Below, piece by piece: positions 35,057 to 45,095 of a stretch of DNA of 64,000 bases (positions are counted from its first letter, which is position 1; each line of letters starts with the position of its first letter). The stretch is from Pseudomonas sp. NC02 (GTDB lineage: Bacteria > Pseudomonadota > Gammaproteobacteria > Pseudomonadales > Pseudomonadaceae): assembly GCF_002874965.1 (NCBI RefSeq), contig NZ_CP025624.1, forward strand, positions 4,030,001 through 4,094,000, read 5' to 3'. Below the pieces are notes generated by a model. It did no database searches. It was not told the origin of the DNA and was given only the letters and a program-made list of their open reading frames with translations. Both the position numbers and the translations under genes were made by a program.

Positions 35057-36385
35057 TCAGTTCCTGATGGCCCAGAATTTCAGTTCCAGTTCGGCAAATT
35101 CACCGCTGACGTGGAAGGCAAATCCTCCCGACTGCTTCAACTGCTCAATGTCCCGGGCACCGAGTTCAAGCATGAAATAGGTGTTGGCGGCATGAAACGG
35201 TATCTGCCGGGGAGCCACCGGCAGCGGCTTGACCTTGATGCCCGCCAACTGCAGGTTGACCAACTCGCGAATCCGCTCCACAGGGCCGACCTTGAGGTGC
35301 GCCGGCAGCCGGTGACGAAGCTCCTCGGCGTCACAATGGGCGCTGGCGGCCAGAATGAAGGTCGCCGAACCCAGCAGGTTGAGATCGCTCACCGGGCACA
35401 CCAGCACCCCGTACTGGCGAAGCTGCAGCGCCAGCTCAATGGCATGCTGCTCAAGCACCATCGACAGCAGGCTGCGAATCGGCTCCATCAATCCACGAAA
35501 GCTGGCGCCCTGGTCGCTGTGCCGGTAATGCCCCTCGAAGTGCGCACGCTTGCTGTCGCTGGCAAACGTCGCGAGTTCACCCAGGATCGACAGCAATGTT
35601 CGATACAGCGTTTCAGGGCTGACCTGGCTCAGGCCCAGGTAGTGACGCAAGACCAGTTCGGTGCGATTGATCAATTGCAACATCAGGAAGTCGCCAACCT
35701 CCGCGCCGGCGGCGGTACCGTTGGCGCGAATCCGCTCGGCGATGGCATCCCCCCGGTAAGCGAGCAGGCTGATCACTTCCTTGAGGCAAGACAGCAGGTA
35801 GCCGGAGCCATGCAGGTGAATGAAGCTCGGGATAAAATCGGGGTCCAGGCTGACGCCCTCCTCGGTGCAACTGAGCACCTGGGCAACCTTGAGCTTCACG
35901 TAATGCGGGTCGCTGTGTTGCTCCCCCAGCAACAGGCGAAAATCCAGCTGCCCGCAATTGACCTGACGACGAGCTTCTTCCCCGGCGTTGGAGTCGCTGA
36001 CGTCTACCGCAAGAGTCTTGTAGCGCGCCAACACATCAATCTGCTCGGGTCGACGGGCTTCAACACAGTTACCTGTGGCCAGCGGCAAGGCCAGGTAGAT
36101 CGACTGCTTCCCGGTATTTTCCGGAACCTCCAGCACCAGCGACTCCATCGCGCCGCCCAGCTCGAACAGGCTGCCATCCGGCAATATGCCGCTGGCCTGG
36201 CTGATAACGACCTTGCCCATATTGAGGTATTGCACATCGATTTCCAGGGCCAGGAAGCCCCAGGCGTGACGGCACAACAGCTGGGTGCGGCGCGTGAGTT
36301 GCTGATCGTGGTACCGATCGTTTTGCTGGAAATGCTGAGGGCGCAGCAACATGCCTTCCTGCCAGATGACTTTTTGGCTGTACAT
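35057..36385 (-). CDS. tssK: T6SS baseplate protein TssK
   Basis: A 442-residue TssK protein opening with the signature VIWQEGMLLRPQHFQQNDRY. TssK is the trimeric adaptor linking the baseplate to TssL/TssM. ATG 36385 gives the canonical N-terminus MYSQKVIWQEG and lies one base after the tssJ stop codon; the longer frame to 36442 lies within tssJ and is rejected. Confidence 0.95.
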   Translation of the reverse strand: MYSQKVIWQEGMLLRPQHFQQNDRYHDQQLTRRTQLLCRHAWGFLALEIDVQYLNMGKVVISQASGILPDGSLFELGGAMESLVLEVPENTGKQSIYLALPLATGNCVEARRPEQIDVLARYKTLAVDVSDSNAGEEARRQVNCGQLDFRLLLGEQHSDPHYVKLKVAQVLSCTEEGVSLDPDFIPSFIHLHGSGYLLSCLKEVISLLAYRGDAIAERIRANGTAAGAEVGDFLMLQLINRTELVLRHYLGLSQVSPETLYRTLLSILGELATFASDSKRAHFEGHYRHSDQGASFRGLMEPIRSLLSMVLEQHAIELALQLRQYGVLVCPVSDLNLLGSATFILAASAHCDAEELRHRLPAHLKVGPVERIRELVNLQLAGIKVKPLPVAPRQIPFHAANTYFMLELGARDIEQLKQSGGFAFHVSGEFAELELKFWAIRN

Positions 36386-36386
36386 G

Positions 36387-36869
36387 TCAGTCGCCCGCCT
36401 TCGCGGGTTGCGGGTTGACCAACCGAATGCCGGCCTGATCAAGGATCAGTTCAGCGCCGGTCAATCGCTGCGCGGTCACCGGCAACACATAGCGCCATTG
36501 CGAGTGAGGCAAATCACGGTACGCCGCCAGCACACCGACATAACGACTGCCTGGCTCGAGGCTGAGTTTGAGCGTGGAGTGATCGCCGGGGCGCAACTCC
36601 AGCTCTTCGAGGTTCACCAGGTCCTTGGGCAACGTGTGCTCGGCATGAGCATAAAGGCTGAAAAAGTCCGCATTTTCAAAAGCCACGGGGTGTCGAAGCT
36701 CCATCAGGTGCACCACGATCGGCGACGGGCGACCATGGAGATCAGGGTTGACCCGTTCGCTGGCGGTCAGTGTCAGGTCCAGCTTGGTCAACTTCGAAAA
36801 GGGCGATAGGGAGCAACCACCCAGCAAACCCATTACAGCGCACAACAATGCAACGGTGACTCGGGACAT
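36387..36869 (-). CDS. tssJ: T6SS outer membrane lipoprotein TssJ
   Basis: A 160-residue lipoprotein. Signal peptide with lipobox GLLGGC (Cys near residue 19), followed by a small beta-sandwich domain (KLDLTLTASERVNPD at the start of the mature part). TssJ is the outer membrane part of the T6SS trans-envelope complex and binds TssM. AGGA lies about eight bases before ATG 36869; the ATG at 36878, overlapping the fha stop codon as ATGA, would add three residues. Confidence 0.92.
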   Translation of the reverse strand: MSRVTVALLCAVMGLLGGCSLSPFSKLTKLDLTLTASERVNPDLHGRPSPIVVHLMELRHPVAFENADFFSLYAHAEHTLPKDLVNLEELELRPGDHSTLKLSLEPGSRYVGVLAAYRDLPHSQWRYVLPVTAQRLTGAELILDQAGIRLVNPQPAKAGD

Positions 36870-36874
36870 GAAGA

Positions 36875-38056
36875 TCATCCTGGATAACGGTGAAGGGTTG
36901 AGATCAGACGAATCTGTTCCTCGTACGCCTTGGCGAAGTCGCTGCCCAGCAGGCGCTCGCTCAAGTGCTCGTCCTCGATCAGTGCCTGGTAATGGCGCTG
37001 ATACGCGCGCCAGCGGGCGCCACACCGGGGGATCAGCGGCGGCCTTGCCTGGCGTTCGAAGCACAGCAGCAAATGGCCGGGCGCAAAGGCTGCCAGAGCG
37101 CCGCGTACTGCCGCGCGGCAGGCCGCCAGCAAGGCCACCTCGTGAGCCTGCATGTCGCGGTACGCCCGCATGACAAGCATCTCGGCGGAAACCTGCCCCA
37201 GCTGCCCGACACCCAGCAGCGACCCCAAGGCCGCACTGGCGTCTGCGCTGTCTCTAAGTGGGTTGGGGCTTTGGAGCGGCGTCTGGGTGAGTGCCAGTTT
37301 CAGCTCTTGCCTGAGCTCGTTACGGGTGCCCAGGCTCTGTTGCAACCCTTCAGTCATTTGCCGGAGCAAGCTCGCGGCCTTGATCGCCAGGACTTCTCTT
37401 GCCGACTCATCGAGGTCGCCCAGATCAATACCGAGTGCCTGCGCAAACCCCAACCAGAATGGCCCTGAGCCGTGACCTGGAACGGGCGATTGCGGACTTG
37501 GGGCGACCTGGCGCGCAGGCTTCACAAGCTCGGGAACCGTCAGGTGATCCCGGTCCGCCGCCGCGTGGTCCGTCCAGCGCAATGTCTCGTAGGTGGTCAT
37601 GTTCAGGGCCGCCAGCTCTTGCGACCCGTCCTCGCGCTGCAGTTCGCTGGCCATTGCCCGCAGTGGGTCCAGCTCAAGGAATGCATCATCGGGAATCAGC
37701 CTGTGTAATCCGTCCTGGCCCTGTCCCAGCGGTGGGCTGACCAGTCGTGCGCGAATACTCAGCGGCCCCAGCTGAAATACCGCGCCGTCATCTATCGGTT
37801 GCTGCTGCCCCTCATGCAGACGCTCACTGCGGCCTGCCAGGCGGGTTCCATTGCTGCTGATATCCGTCAGGAAATACCGGCCGTCACGATAACTGATCAC
37901 CGCGTGACGACCGGAAACCTGGCGACTGGTGTCAGGCAGGGTCCAGTCGCAACCGGCCCCCCGGCCGATGACGCCCCCCACACCGTCAAAGACTTTGCGC
38001 AGCGCCGGCGCGGACTCTGCTGGCCCCGCAGGGCACACCTCAAACACTAGCTGCAT
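36875..38056 (-). CDS. fha: T6SS FHA-domain protein (TagH/Fha)
   Basis: A 393-residue protein with an N-terminal forkhead-associated domain (VIGRGAGCDWTLPD, VSGRHAVI and DISSNGTRL, about residues 30-72) that binds phospho-threonine, and a C-terminal TagH domain with a conserved EEQIRLI-type end. In P. aeruginosa, Fha1/Fha2 are substrates and readers of the T6SS kinases. Here the kinase Stk1 and phosphatase Stp1 end the same operon. The stop codon overlaps the upstream possible tssJ start. Confidence 0.92.
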   Translation of the reverse strand: MQLVFEVCPAGPAESAPALRKVFDGVGGVIGRGAGCDWTLPDTSRQVSGRHAVISYRDGRYFLTDISSNGTRLAGRSERLHEGQQQPIDDGAVFQLGPLSIRARLVSPPLGQGQDGLHRLIPDDAFLELDPLRAMASELQREDGSQELAALNMTTYETLRWTDHAAADRDHLTVPELVKPARQVAPSPQSPVPGHGSGPFWLGFAQALGIDLGDLDESAREVLAIKAASLLRQMTEGLQQSLGTRNELRQELKLALTQTPLQSPNPLRDSADASAALGSLLGVGQLGQVSAEMLVMRAYRDMQAHEVALLAACRAAVRGALAAFAPGHLLLCFERQARPPLIPRCGARWRAYQRHYQALIEDEHLSERLLGSDFAKAYEEQIRLISTLHRYPG

Positions 38057-38074
38057 GGCAGGACTCCTCCGCGC

Positions 38075-38206
38075 TCACAGGCCACGACCGGTGGACCGTG
38101 GATCACCCAGCGGACGGTAGTCATCGTCGTCAAAGACATGATTGGTGTTACAGCCACTCAGCAAAAACAACACAAGCACCAGGGCTTGCCACTGACTAAC
38201 AGGCAT
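38075..38206 (-). CDS. Small T6SS-locus lipoprotein (43 aa), at the position of HSI-II orfX
   Basis: A short gene encoding 43 residues: a signal peptide with lipobox LLSGC (LVLVLFLLSGCNTNHVFDD), then an acidic stretch DDDDYRPLGDPRS. GGGAG lies eight bases before the ATG at 38206. It sits between sfa and fha, 33 and 18 bases away, the same place as the small unnamed gene PA1664 in the P. aeruginosa H2 locus. The mature lipopeptide is only about 24 residues. Function unknown; it would be anchored in the cell envelope. Confidence 0.8.
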   Translation of the reverse strand: MPVSQWQALVLVLFLLSGCNTNHVFDDDDYRPLGDPRSTGRGL

Positions 38207-38239
38207 CAGGTATCTCCCGGAATTGAAAGGGTGTGCCAT

Positions 38240-39772
38240 TCAGCACTCTCCCTGGACTTCGCCAAACGGAATGTCCAGGCGTGCAAGGCGGTACAACAAC
38301 GTGCGCCGGGCGAGGCCCAGTTCACGGGCGGTGCGGGTTCGATTGCCACGGTTCTTGCGCAGGCAGTCGATCAGCACTACCCGCTCGACTCGCTCCATGC
38401 GCTGGCGCAGCGTTGCGTCGACAGCGGGCGCGGACAGGGTTGATGGCAGCGATAAATGCGCAGGCAGGATCACCTCGTCGTCGCACAGCAGCACCGCCCG
38501 CTCCACCATGCATTTGAGCTCACGAACGTTGCCGGGAAAGTGGTGGCTGGACAGTTGATCCAGGGCCGCACTCGACCAGCCCACCGTGGCTCGCCCCAAC
38601 AGTGCACAGGCCTTGTCGGCGAAATGCCGGGCCAGTTGCAGCACGTCCCCGTCCCGCTGGCGCAGCGCCGGCAACTCGATAGGAAACTGCGCCAGCCGGT
38701 AATAAAGGTCCTCGCGAAAGCTTCCTTCAGCCACCATGCTGGTGAGGTCCCGGTGTGTCGCCGCGACGATTCGCACGTCGACCTTGTGGGACGTGTTGGC
38801 ACCCAACGGCCGAATCTCGCCCTCCTGCAGGACCCGCAACAACTTGGCCTGCAGTGACAGCGGCATATCACCGATTTCGTCGAGCAGCAGCGTGCCGCCG
38901 TGGGCGGTGTCAAACAGGCCGGCGTGGTCTCTTTCGGCCCCGGTGAACGCGCCTTTGCGGTAACCGAACAACTCACTTTCGAGCAAGCCTTCGGGAAACG
39001 CTGCGCAGTTTTGCACCACAAATGCCTTGCTGCTGCGCGGGCCGGCAGCATGAATGGCCCGGGCGACCACCTCTTTACCGGTGCCGGTCTCGCCCCGGAG
39101 CAGCACGGTGTAGGGGCTATGCACCACCTTGCCGATCAGGCGGCACGTCTCGTCCATGGCCGTGCTGTTTCCGATCAAGCCGTAGGCGCTGGTGCTGCGG
39201 GTGCTGCGAACCACCTTCAACGCACCGGGAGCCCGGCGCATTCGCCGCAACAGGGCCAACTGGCTCAAGACAAAACTGCCCAATTGGCCCAGGGACGCAC
39301 CGTAGCCAGCCAGCTCCGTCGCTCGCAGGCTGGCACACAACACCATCCCGGATACCTGCTTGCTCGGCCCCGGTAACGGCACGCACAGGAGTGATTGCCA
39401 GGACGCCGCGCCCGCTGGCAGAAACCCCGTGTCATACACACTGCTGCCTGCCTCGGTGAGGTTGAACACGCGGTTCTGTTGCAGCACGTACTGCAACAGT
39501 TGCTCGTTCCGCAAATCCGCGCCCGAGCTCACAACCGCCCCTGGCGGCGACAGGCCCGGCAAATACTGGGCAGCCAGTTCGAGGCGGCCGGTGGCCTGGT
39601 CGAGCAAGTACAACTGGCCAAGCTCGCAGCCGCTCAATTGCGCGGCGCCTGCCGCAAAGTCATCGGCCAATGTCGATTCGTCACTATTGATGCCCAACCG
39701 GGTAAACCATCCCAACAAGGCAGCGGCGTAGTCCAGCGGGCTTGGCAACTGGGTAAACGGATTGTCCGCCAT
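38240..39772 (-). CDS. sfa: Sigma-54-dependent activator Sfa of the T6SS locus
   Basis: A 510-residue enhancer-binding protein. An N-terminal GAF-like region (about 30-170) is followed by the AAA+ domain with Walker A GETGTGKE (near 235), the sigma-54 contact loop KGAFTGAERDHAG, Walker B GGTLLLDEIGD and a C-terminal Fis-type helix-turn-helix (GNRTRTARELGLARRTLLYRL). It would drive RNA polymerase-sigma-54 at T6SS promoters. Its ATG overlaps the clpV stop codon by one base. Confidence 0.93.
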   Translation of the reverse strand: MADNPFTQLPSPLDYAAALLGWFTRLGINSDESTLADDFAAGAAQLSGCELGQLYLLDQATGRLELAAQYLPGLSPPGAVVSSGADLRNEQLLQYVLQQNRVFNLTEAGSSVYDTGFLPAGAASWQSLLCVPLPGPSKQVSGMVLCASLRATELAGYGASLGQLGSFVLSQLALLRRMRRAPGALKVVRSTRSTSAYGLIGNSTAMDETCRLIGKVVHSPYTVLLRGETGTGKEVVARAIHAAGPRSSKAFVVQNCAAFPEGLLESELFGYRKGAFTGAERDHAGLFDTAHGGTLLLDEIGDMPLSLQAKLLRVLQEGEIRPLGANTSHKVDVRIVAATHRDLTSMVAEGSFREDLYYRLAQFPIELPALRQRDGDVLQLARHFADKACALLGRATVGWSSAALDQLSSHHFPGNVRELKCMVERAVLLCDDEVILPAHLSLPSTLSAPAVDATLRQRMERVERVVLIDCLRKNRGNRTRTARELGLARRTLLYRLARLDIPFGEVQGEC

Positions 39773-42336
39773 CAGCTGAACTCACAGATTACGGTGCCGT
39801 TGGCATCCAGCCTGGCATGGACGAACTGCAGGGACTTGCCAACGGCCATCGCACCCAGCAGGCGATCCACCACCTGCGGCAACAGGTTTTCCTCGATCCA
39901 TTGGTCGACAAACCGCGCGCCACTCCCACTGCGGCTACAGTGCTCGGCCATGTGTGCGACAAGATCCCCTGCGTGACTGAATGCGAGCTTGCGCTGAAGC
40001 AGACGCTGGCCCAGGCGCTGAAGTTTGTGTTCAATCAGTTGGTGCAGCACCGCGCCTGCCACCGGGTAATACGGCACGACTCGCATACGGGCCAGCAGCG
40101 CCGGCTTGAAATGAGCTGTCAGTACCGGCCGGATCGCGGCGTGCAGTACTTCGACAGCCGGTCGTTGACTGTCGGCGCACAGCCCGGTGACAAGATCGCT
40201 GCCCAGGTTGGAAGTCATCAGGATCAGGGTATTGCGAAAGTCGATTTCACGTCCTTCTCCATCATTGGCTACCCCTTTGTCGAACACCTGGTAAAACAGG
40301 TTCAGGACATCCGGATCGGCCTTTTCCACCTCATCGAGCAGCACCACTGAATAGGGCTTTTGCCGCACCGCCTCAGTCAGCACCCCGCCCTCCCCGTAAC
40401 CGACATAACCCGGTGGTGCGCCGATCAGCCGGGACAGTGAGTGTTTCTCCTGGTATTCAGACATGTTGATCGTGGTGACAAAGCGCTCGCCGCCATACAA
40501 CAGGTCGGCCAGGGCGTGGGCTGTTTCAGTTTTGCCGACACCACTGGGGCCCACCAACAGAAATACCCCCACGGGGGCATCAGGCCTGTTCACGCCGGCC
40601 GCGACAGCCCGCAGGCAACGGTCCAGGACCTGCACGGCACCTTCCTGGCCGAGGATGCGACCACGCAGATCATCCGCAAAGTTCAGGACCTTCGCGCTGT
40701 GTTCGCGGGCAAGCTGCTCCAGGGGAATACCCGTCCAGGCGCTGATAACCTGTGCCACCAACCGTGGGCATACTTCGAAGCTGACCAATCGCTGTTCGTG
40801 CTGTATGGCCTGCAACGCCTGATGGTTCTGGGCCAGGAGCGAAGCGAGAGCCTCAGTGCTTTCGCCAAGGTTACCGGCGTCGGCCAGTTGCTGGCGCAGC
40901 GAGAGTACCTTCTCGGCCAGTTCGCGCTGGTGGGTCCAGCGTTGTTCAAGCTGGAACCGTGCGACTTCTACTTCTTCCAGTCTCCGGGTGAGGTGCTGCA
41001 GCACCTGTTCATCGATGGCCAACCCCGCGTCGGCATCCCTGCGCACGGCACGTTGCTGGCGCGTGCCCTCGGCCAGTTCGGCGCGCAACTGCTGCAGTTC
41101 GTCCGGCGCCGTGACCAGGCTGATCCGCACCCGGGCACAAGCGGTGTCCAGCACGTCCACAGCCTTGTCCGGCAACTGGCGGCCGGCCAGGTAGCGGGCA
41201 CTCAGCTGCGCGGCGGCGACCACGGCGTCATCGCGCACGTAGACTCCGTGGCTGGCCTCATACACCGGGACCAACCCACGCAAAATCGTCACGGCATCGT
41301 CAACCGTCGGCTCGTGCACCTGCACCGGCTGAAAACGCCGCGCCAACGCCGGGTCTTTCTCGAAGTACTTCTTGTACTCCGACCAGGTCGTCGCGGCGAT
41401 GGTACGCAACTCACCTCGTGCCAGCGCTGGCTTGAGCAGGTTGGCGGCATCGGAGCTGCCGGCCGAGCCGCCTGCGCCGACCAGGGTATGGGCCTCATCG
41501 ATGAACAGGATGACCGGTTGCGGCGAGGCGTTGACCTCATCGATCAAGCCTTTGAGGCGGCGCTCGAACTCACCCTTGATACTGGCACCGGCTTGCAGCA
41601 GGCCCATGTCCAGGGTCAGCAGGCGCACCTTCCTGAGCACCTCTGGCACTTGCGCGCTGACGATCCGCAGGGCCAGGCCCTCGACTATCGCGGTTTTCCC
41701 GACACCCGCCTCGCCCACCAGAATGGGGTTGTTCTTGCGCCGCCGCGCGAGCGTATCGATCATTTGCCGGACTTCGTTATCGCGACAGAGCACGGGGTCG
41801 AGTTTCCCGTCCCGGGCCTGGCGAGTCAGGTCATGGGTAAAGCGCTCCAGCAAGGAACTCCCCGCCTCAGCTGGAGCCGCCTGCGCGTTTTCACTCAAGA
41901 GAAATCCGAGCACACGCGGTGCATCAAGCGTGCTCATCACCGCCTGGTAACGGCTGCCAGCGTGCTGCATCGGGTTGCGCAACAAGGCGAGCAGCAAGGC
42001 GCCATGGTCCACTTCCCGTCGGCCCAGCTCCAGATGGGCAACCAGCAACGCCTGCTGCAGCCATTGCACCAGGGCGGGCGAAAACACCGGATTGCGGGAC
42101 GCGCTCTGGTCGACCCGAGGTTGCAGCACGGCCTGCAATTCCCCGGCATCCACGCCCGCATCCTGCAGCGCTCGCATAAGAACACCCTCGGGATGCTCCA
42201 GGAGCGTCAGCAGCAAGTCTTCCACCAGGACCTCGCCGCCGCCCCGGGTGACACAACGCTCGGCGCTGCGTTCCAGGTCGCGCCGTGTGGACGCCGTCAA
42301 TGCCTGGATAAGTTGTTGCAGATCCACATTCATCAT
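39772..42336 (-). CDS. clpV: T6SS AAA+ ATPase ClpV (TssH)
   Basis: An 854-residue ClpB-like unfoldase. N-terminal repeat domain, first AAA+ module (Walker A GEAGVGKT near residue 210, Walker B ILFIDEAHTL), middle coiled region, second AAA+ module (GPSGVGKT near residue 600, VVLLDEVEKA). It disassembles contracted TssBC sheath for reuse. Several start codons lie together; ATG 42336 is best spaced from AGGGA, with 42342 and 42333 as alternatives. Confidence 0.95.
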   Translation of the reverse strand: MMNVDLQQLIQALTASTRRDLERSAERCVTRGGGEVLVEDLLLTLLEHPEGVLMRALQDAGVDAGELQAVLQPRVDQSASRNPVFSPALVQWLQQALLVAHLELGRREVDHGALLLALLRNPMQHAGSRYQAVMSTLDAPRVLGFLLSENAQAAPAEAGSSLLERFTHDLTRQARDGKLDPVLCRDNEVRQMIDTLARRRKNNPILVGEAGVGKTAIVEGLALRIVSAQVPEVLRKVRLLTLDMGLLQAGASIKGEFERRLKGLIDEVNASPQPVILFIDEAHTLVGAGGSAGSSDAANLLKPALARGELRTIAATTWSEYKKYFEKDPALARRFQPVQVHEPTVDDAVTILRGLVPVYEASHGVYVRDDAVVAAAQLSARYLAGRQLPDKAVDVLDTACARVRISLVTAPDELQQLRAELAEGTRQQRAVRRDADAGLAIDEQVLQHLTRRLEEVEVARFQLEQRWTHQRELAEKVLSLRQQLADAGNLGESTEALASLLAQNHQALQAIQHEQRLVSFEVCPRLVAQVISAWTGIPLEQLAREHSAKVLNFADDLRGRILGQEGAVQVLDRCLRAVAAGVNRPDAPVGVFLLVGPSGVGKTETAHALADLLYGGERFVTTINMSEYQEKHSLSRLIGAPPGYVGYGEGGVLTEAVRQKPYSVVLLDEVEKADPDVLNLFYQVFDKGVANDGEGREIDFRNTLILMTSNLGSDLVTGLCADSQRPAVEVLHAAIRPVLTAHFKPALLARMRVVPYYPVAGAVLHQLIEHKLQRLGQRLLQRKLAFSHAGDLVAHMAEHCSRSGSGARFVDQWIEENLLPQVVDRLLGAMAVGKSLQFVHARLDANGTVICEFS

Positions 42337-42348
42337 ATCCATCAATCC

Positions 42349-43356
42349 CTAATGATTTTTACTGGCCAGGATGACCACGCCGTCTGCCCGCTCATGCCCC
42401 AGCCAACTGGTCCAGCCCAGGCGGCAGACGTTGTGCTCGCCAAGGTGCAACGGCCGGACCTCGCCCGCCGCCAACACCAGTCGCACGTCGTATTCCAAGG
42501 GGTCCCGGGCGGCAAAACGCACCAGCGCACACAGCGGCTCGTAACCCGCCCCGGTGGGCAAAAACTCGTGAAAACGCTGCCAGTCGAGTGCCAATACATG
42601 AACCCTGAACATGCCACTGCGGTCGATAAGGCACTCCCCCAGCACCAGGTCCGAACCCAACGAGCTATAGGCGCGACCAAGGTCATTGCGCTGCTCATGG
42701 TCGATCACTACCCTGCGCTCGACCCACTGCTCGATGACCAGCCGGTTGTGCTTGAAGTAATAACGCAGCACGGTCTCGATCAGCGCGGCGGAGTGCACGC
42801 GCAGGCTCAGCAGCCCCAGGTAGGGCAACAGGCGTTTCCAGTTCAGTTGAGCCGCGCTGCGAATCGCGCTGCCACCCAGGCCCACCCATGCAAACATCTG
42901 CTCGGAAAAGGGATCGCGGGCGCCCGTTTGAAAACTCGCCTGATAACGATATTTTCGCCAGATCGGCACTATCAGCCGGTGCAGGCGATGGTGAAAAAGA
43001 TCAAGAAATTCCCGCGTCGGATTACCGCCCGCTACCTCGGCAAAGGCTTGCTCGCCATAGAACGCCGGCAGCGGTGACCCTGTACCAAACAGGCCCAGCA
43101 CATTGAGGCGAAGCCGTGCCCGCAAATGGCCGTGCTCGACAAAAAACTCCACACGATCAATGTCGTTGCCGGGAAAGCCAAAGCCTGGGTTGGCCTGGAA
43201 CTCCAATTGATCGTAGAGCGCATCCTCGTCCAGCGAGGGATGCGCCTCGCGCAGGCGCTCGATAATCTGCGCGACCGCCTGAAACACCGAGTACTCGCGA
43301 ATCACTCGGGACAGTGCGGTTAAAGCAGGGGCTGCTGGCCCATCCGGGGTGGCCAT
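42349..43356 (-). CDS. tssG: T6SS baseplate protein TssG
   Basis: A 335-residue TssG (VasB/ImpH) protein. The family signature FQANPGFGFPGNDI near residue 52 and NVLGLFGTGSPLPAFYGEQ near residue 85 are clear. TssG forms a TssF2-TssG wedge with TssK in the baseplate. It overlaps the end of tssF by 37 bases, which implies coupled translation. Confidence 0.95.
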   Translation of the reverse strand: MATPDGPAAPALTALSRVIREYSVFQAVAQIIERLREAHPSLDEDALYDQLEFQANPGFGFPGNDIDRVEFFVEHGHLRARLRLNVLGLFGTGSPLPAFYGEQAFAEVAGGNPTREFLDLFHHRLHRLIVPIWRKYRYQASFQTGARDPFSEQMFAWVGLGGSAIRSAAQLNWKRLLPYLGLLSLRVHSAALIETVLRYYFKHNRLVIEQWVERRVVIDHEQRNDLGRAYSSLGSDLVLGECLIDRSGMFRVHVLALDWQRFHEFLPTGAGYEPLCALVRFAARDPLEYDVRLVLAAGEVRPLHLGEHNVCRLGWTSWLGHERADGVVILASKNH

Positions 43357-45095
43357 AGGTACACGTCTCCTTGTGTGCTGATGACTCGCAGTTCGTGGTA
43401 CGAGTTGAGGCTGGCGTAAAGCGCGAAGAACTCGTTGAGCACCGAGGCAAAGACGAACACGTCGCCCTCCCCCAGGTAGCCTTCAGGATCGATGGTGAGA
43501 TCAACCCGCAAGCCGCGAAATGGCAGGCCTCGGTGCAGCCGGTCTACGGGCTGGTGACTGATCGAACGGAGGGCGCCCAGCCTTCGCCTGCTGACCTTTT
43601 CCACCTGGCGGTCGTGATAACGCGGCAGGTCGTAGGTTTCGAGGATCACCCTCAAGGCGTTGATATCGGTCAATGACAGATAGTTGAGCGACATATTGCT
43701 GATCAGTCGCCACAGGAAGTCGCTGTCCAGGGGTGGCGCAAAGCTGGGGGTTGCCGCGGTGATGTTGCGAAACGAGAGAAACTCGGGCGTCTGTTCGCAC
43801 GCCTGATTGATATCGCCCACCTGCAGCAGGCGTGGCAGGTTGTGGTTGGTGCAGGTCAGTTCAATCGACAGGGTTTCCTGTTCATGCACTGGACACCGGT
43901 CGAAACTCAGCCAGGTATCCAGGCCGGCATGTTGCAGGGATGGCCGCTGGCGAACGCCATAGCTGGGCGCGGCGCTGCCAAAATCGTGCTCAAACGATTC
44001 GAACGGAACATATTCCTGGTACCCGAGGCCTCCCGGCCGCCATCCCGTGACCTTGTCGACGGAAAATACACCGCAGTTCCCCCTGGCGTATTCGCCAGGC
44101 AACAACAGGTATTCGTCCTGCTTGCCGTCCAGGCGAATCGGTACGCCGTCGTGCTTGAACAGATTGACGATGGGCGTGCAGTACAGCTTCACGTTGTCCA
44201 GGGTAGGCGCCATTCGCTCAATACCGCGACCACGCATGTCGAAGCGTAACGTCACGCCATGTACCTGCTTGAGTACGTCAATAGGCAACCTGCTCAGCGC
44301 GCCAAGGCCACTCACATCGACAAACAGGTATTTGTCGGGAAAGGCGAAGTACTCCTGCAAATGGCGATAGCCACGAAAGGTATTCAACGGATAAGGGATC
44401 AGTGCCTCATCCTCGGAAAAGCCCACAGGACTGATATCGTTGCTGGACAGACGCAATGAAACAGGCTCGCCGTCGGCGCCGATGACCGGCAGCCCGTCGC
44501 GCCCGAAAGGCTGCAACTCGAACCCGTCCAGGTGACGCAAAAGCCCCAGGTAAAGCGCCTGGCTGACGGGCTGCTCCCCCGCGAGATGCAAACGCAGGCA
44601 GTTCAGTTCCAGCTCACTGAAGTTGCCCTCGGCCGTCATCTCCAGACGCAGGCAGAGCAAAGCGCCCTCGCCCTGTACCGAGTACTCCATGGCGGCCAGT
44701 TGCAGCGGCAAGACCTGCGTCGGGTAACAGGTACGAAAACGGCAGCGTTCACCGTCGATCGCAATGCTTTCCACCGGTGTATCCCGCTCGACCCTGATGG
44801 CCGGCCCTGTGCGCTTGAGCGGATCAAACTGCAGCATGCTGAACGACGGCAGCGGCCGCATATAGTTGGGCCACAGCAGATGCATCAACGAGTGACTCAA
44901 CTCCGGCAATTGATCATCAAGCTTCTGCCGCAGGCGACCGGTGAGGAATGCAAAACCCTCAAGCAACCGTTCTACGTCCGGATCCTGGCCAGCGTCCCCA
45001 AGAAACGGCGCGAGTGCCGGGTTGCGCTCGCAGAACCGTCGCCCCAACTGTCGCAGTGCGCTCAGCTCGCCCTGGTAGTAGCGGTTAAACGACAT
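43320..45095 (-). CDS. tssF: T6SS baseplate protein TssF
   Basis: A 591-residue TssF (VasA/ImpG) protein with the typical opening FNRYYQGELSALRQLGRRF followed by DVERLLEGFAFLTGRLRQKLDDQLPE. It builds baseplate wedges with TssG and TssK. It overlaps tssE by 11 bases at its start and tssG by 37 bases at its end. Confidence 0.95.
   Translation of the reverse strand: MSFNRYYQGELSALRQLGRRFCERNPALAPFLGDAGQDPDVERLLEGFAFLTGRLRQKLDDQLPELSHSLMHLLWPNYMRPLPSFSMLQFDPLKRTGPAIRVERDTPVESIAIDGERCRFRTCYPTQVLPLQLAAMEYSVQGEGALLCLRLEMTAEGNFSELELNCLRLHLAGEQPVSQALYLGLLRHLDGFELQPFGRDGLPVIGADGEPVSLRLSSNDISPVGFSEDEALIPYPLNTFRGYRHLQEYFAFPDKYLFVDVSGLGALSRLPIDVLKQVHGVTLRFDMRGRGIERMAPTLDNVKLYCTPIVNLFKHDGVPIRLDGKQDEYLLLPGEYARGNCGVFSVDKVTGWRPGGLGYQEYVPFESFEHDFGSAAPSYGVRQRPSLQHAGLDTWLSFDRCPVHEQETLSIELTCTNHNLPRLLQVGDINQACEQTPEFLSFRNITAATPSFAPPLDSDFLWRLISNMSLNYLSLTDINALRVILETYDLPRYHDRQVEKVSRRRLGALRSISHQPVDRLHRGLPFRGLRVDLTIDPEGYLGEGDVFVFASVLNEFFALYASLNSYHELRVISTQGDVYLWPPRMGQQPLL

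Noticed and set aside
40441..43077. An 878-codon open frame opposite clpV and tssG
   Set aside because: It spans two clear T6SS genes on the other strand and has shadow-like composition without domains.
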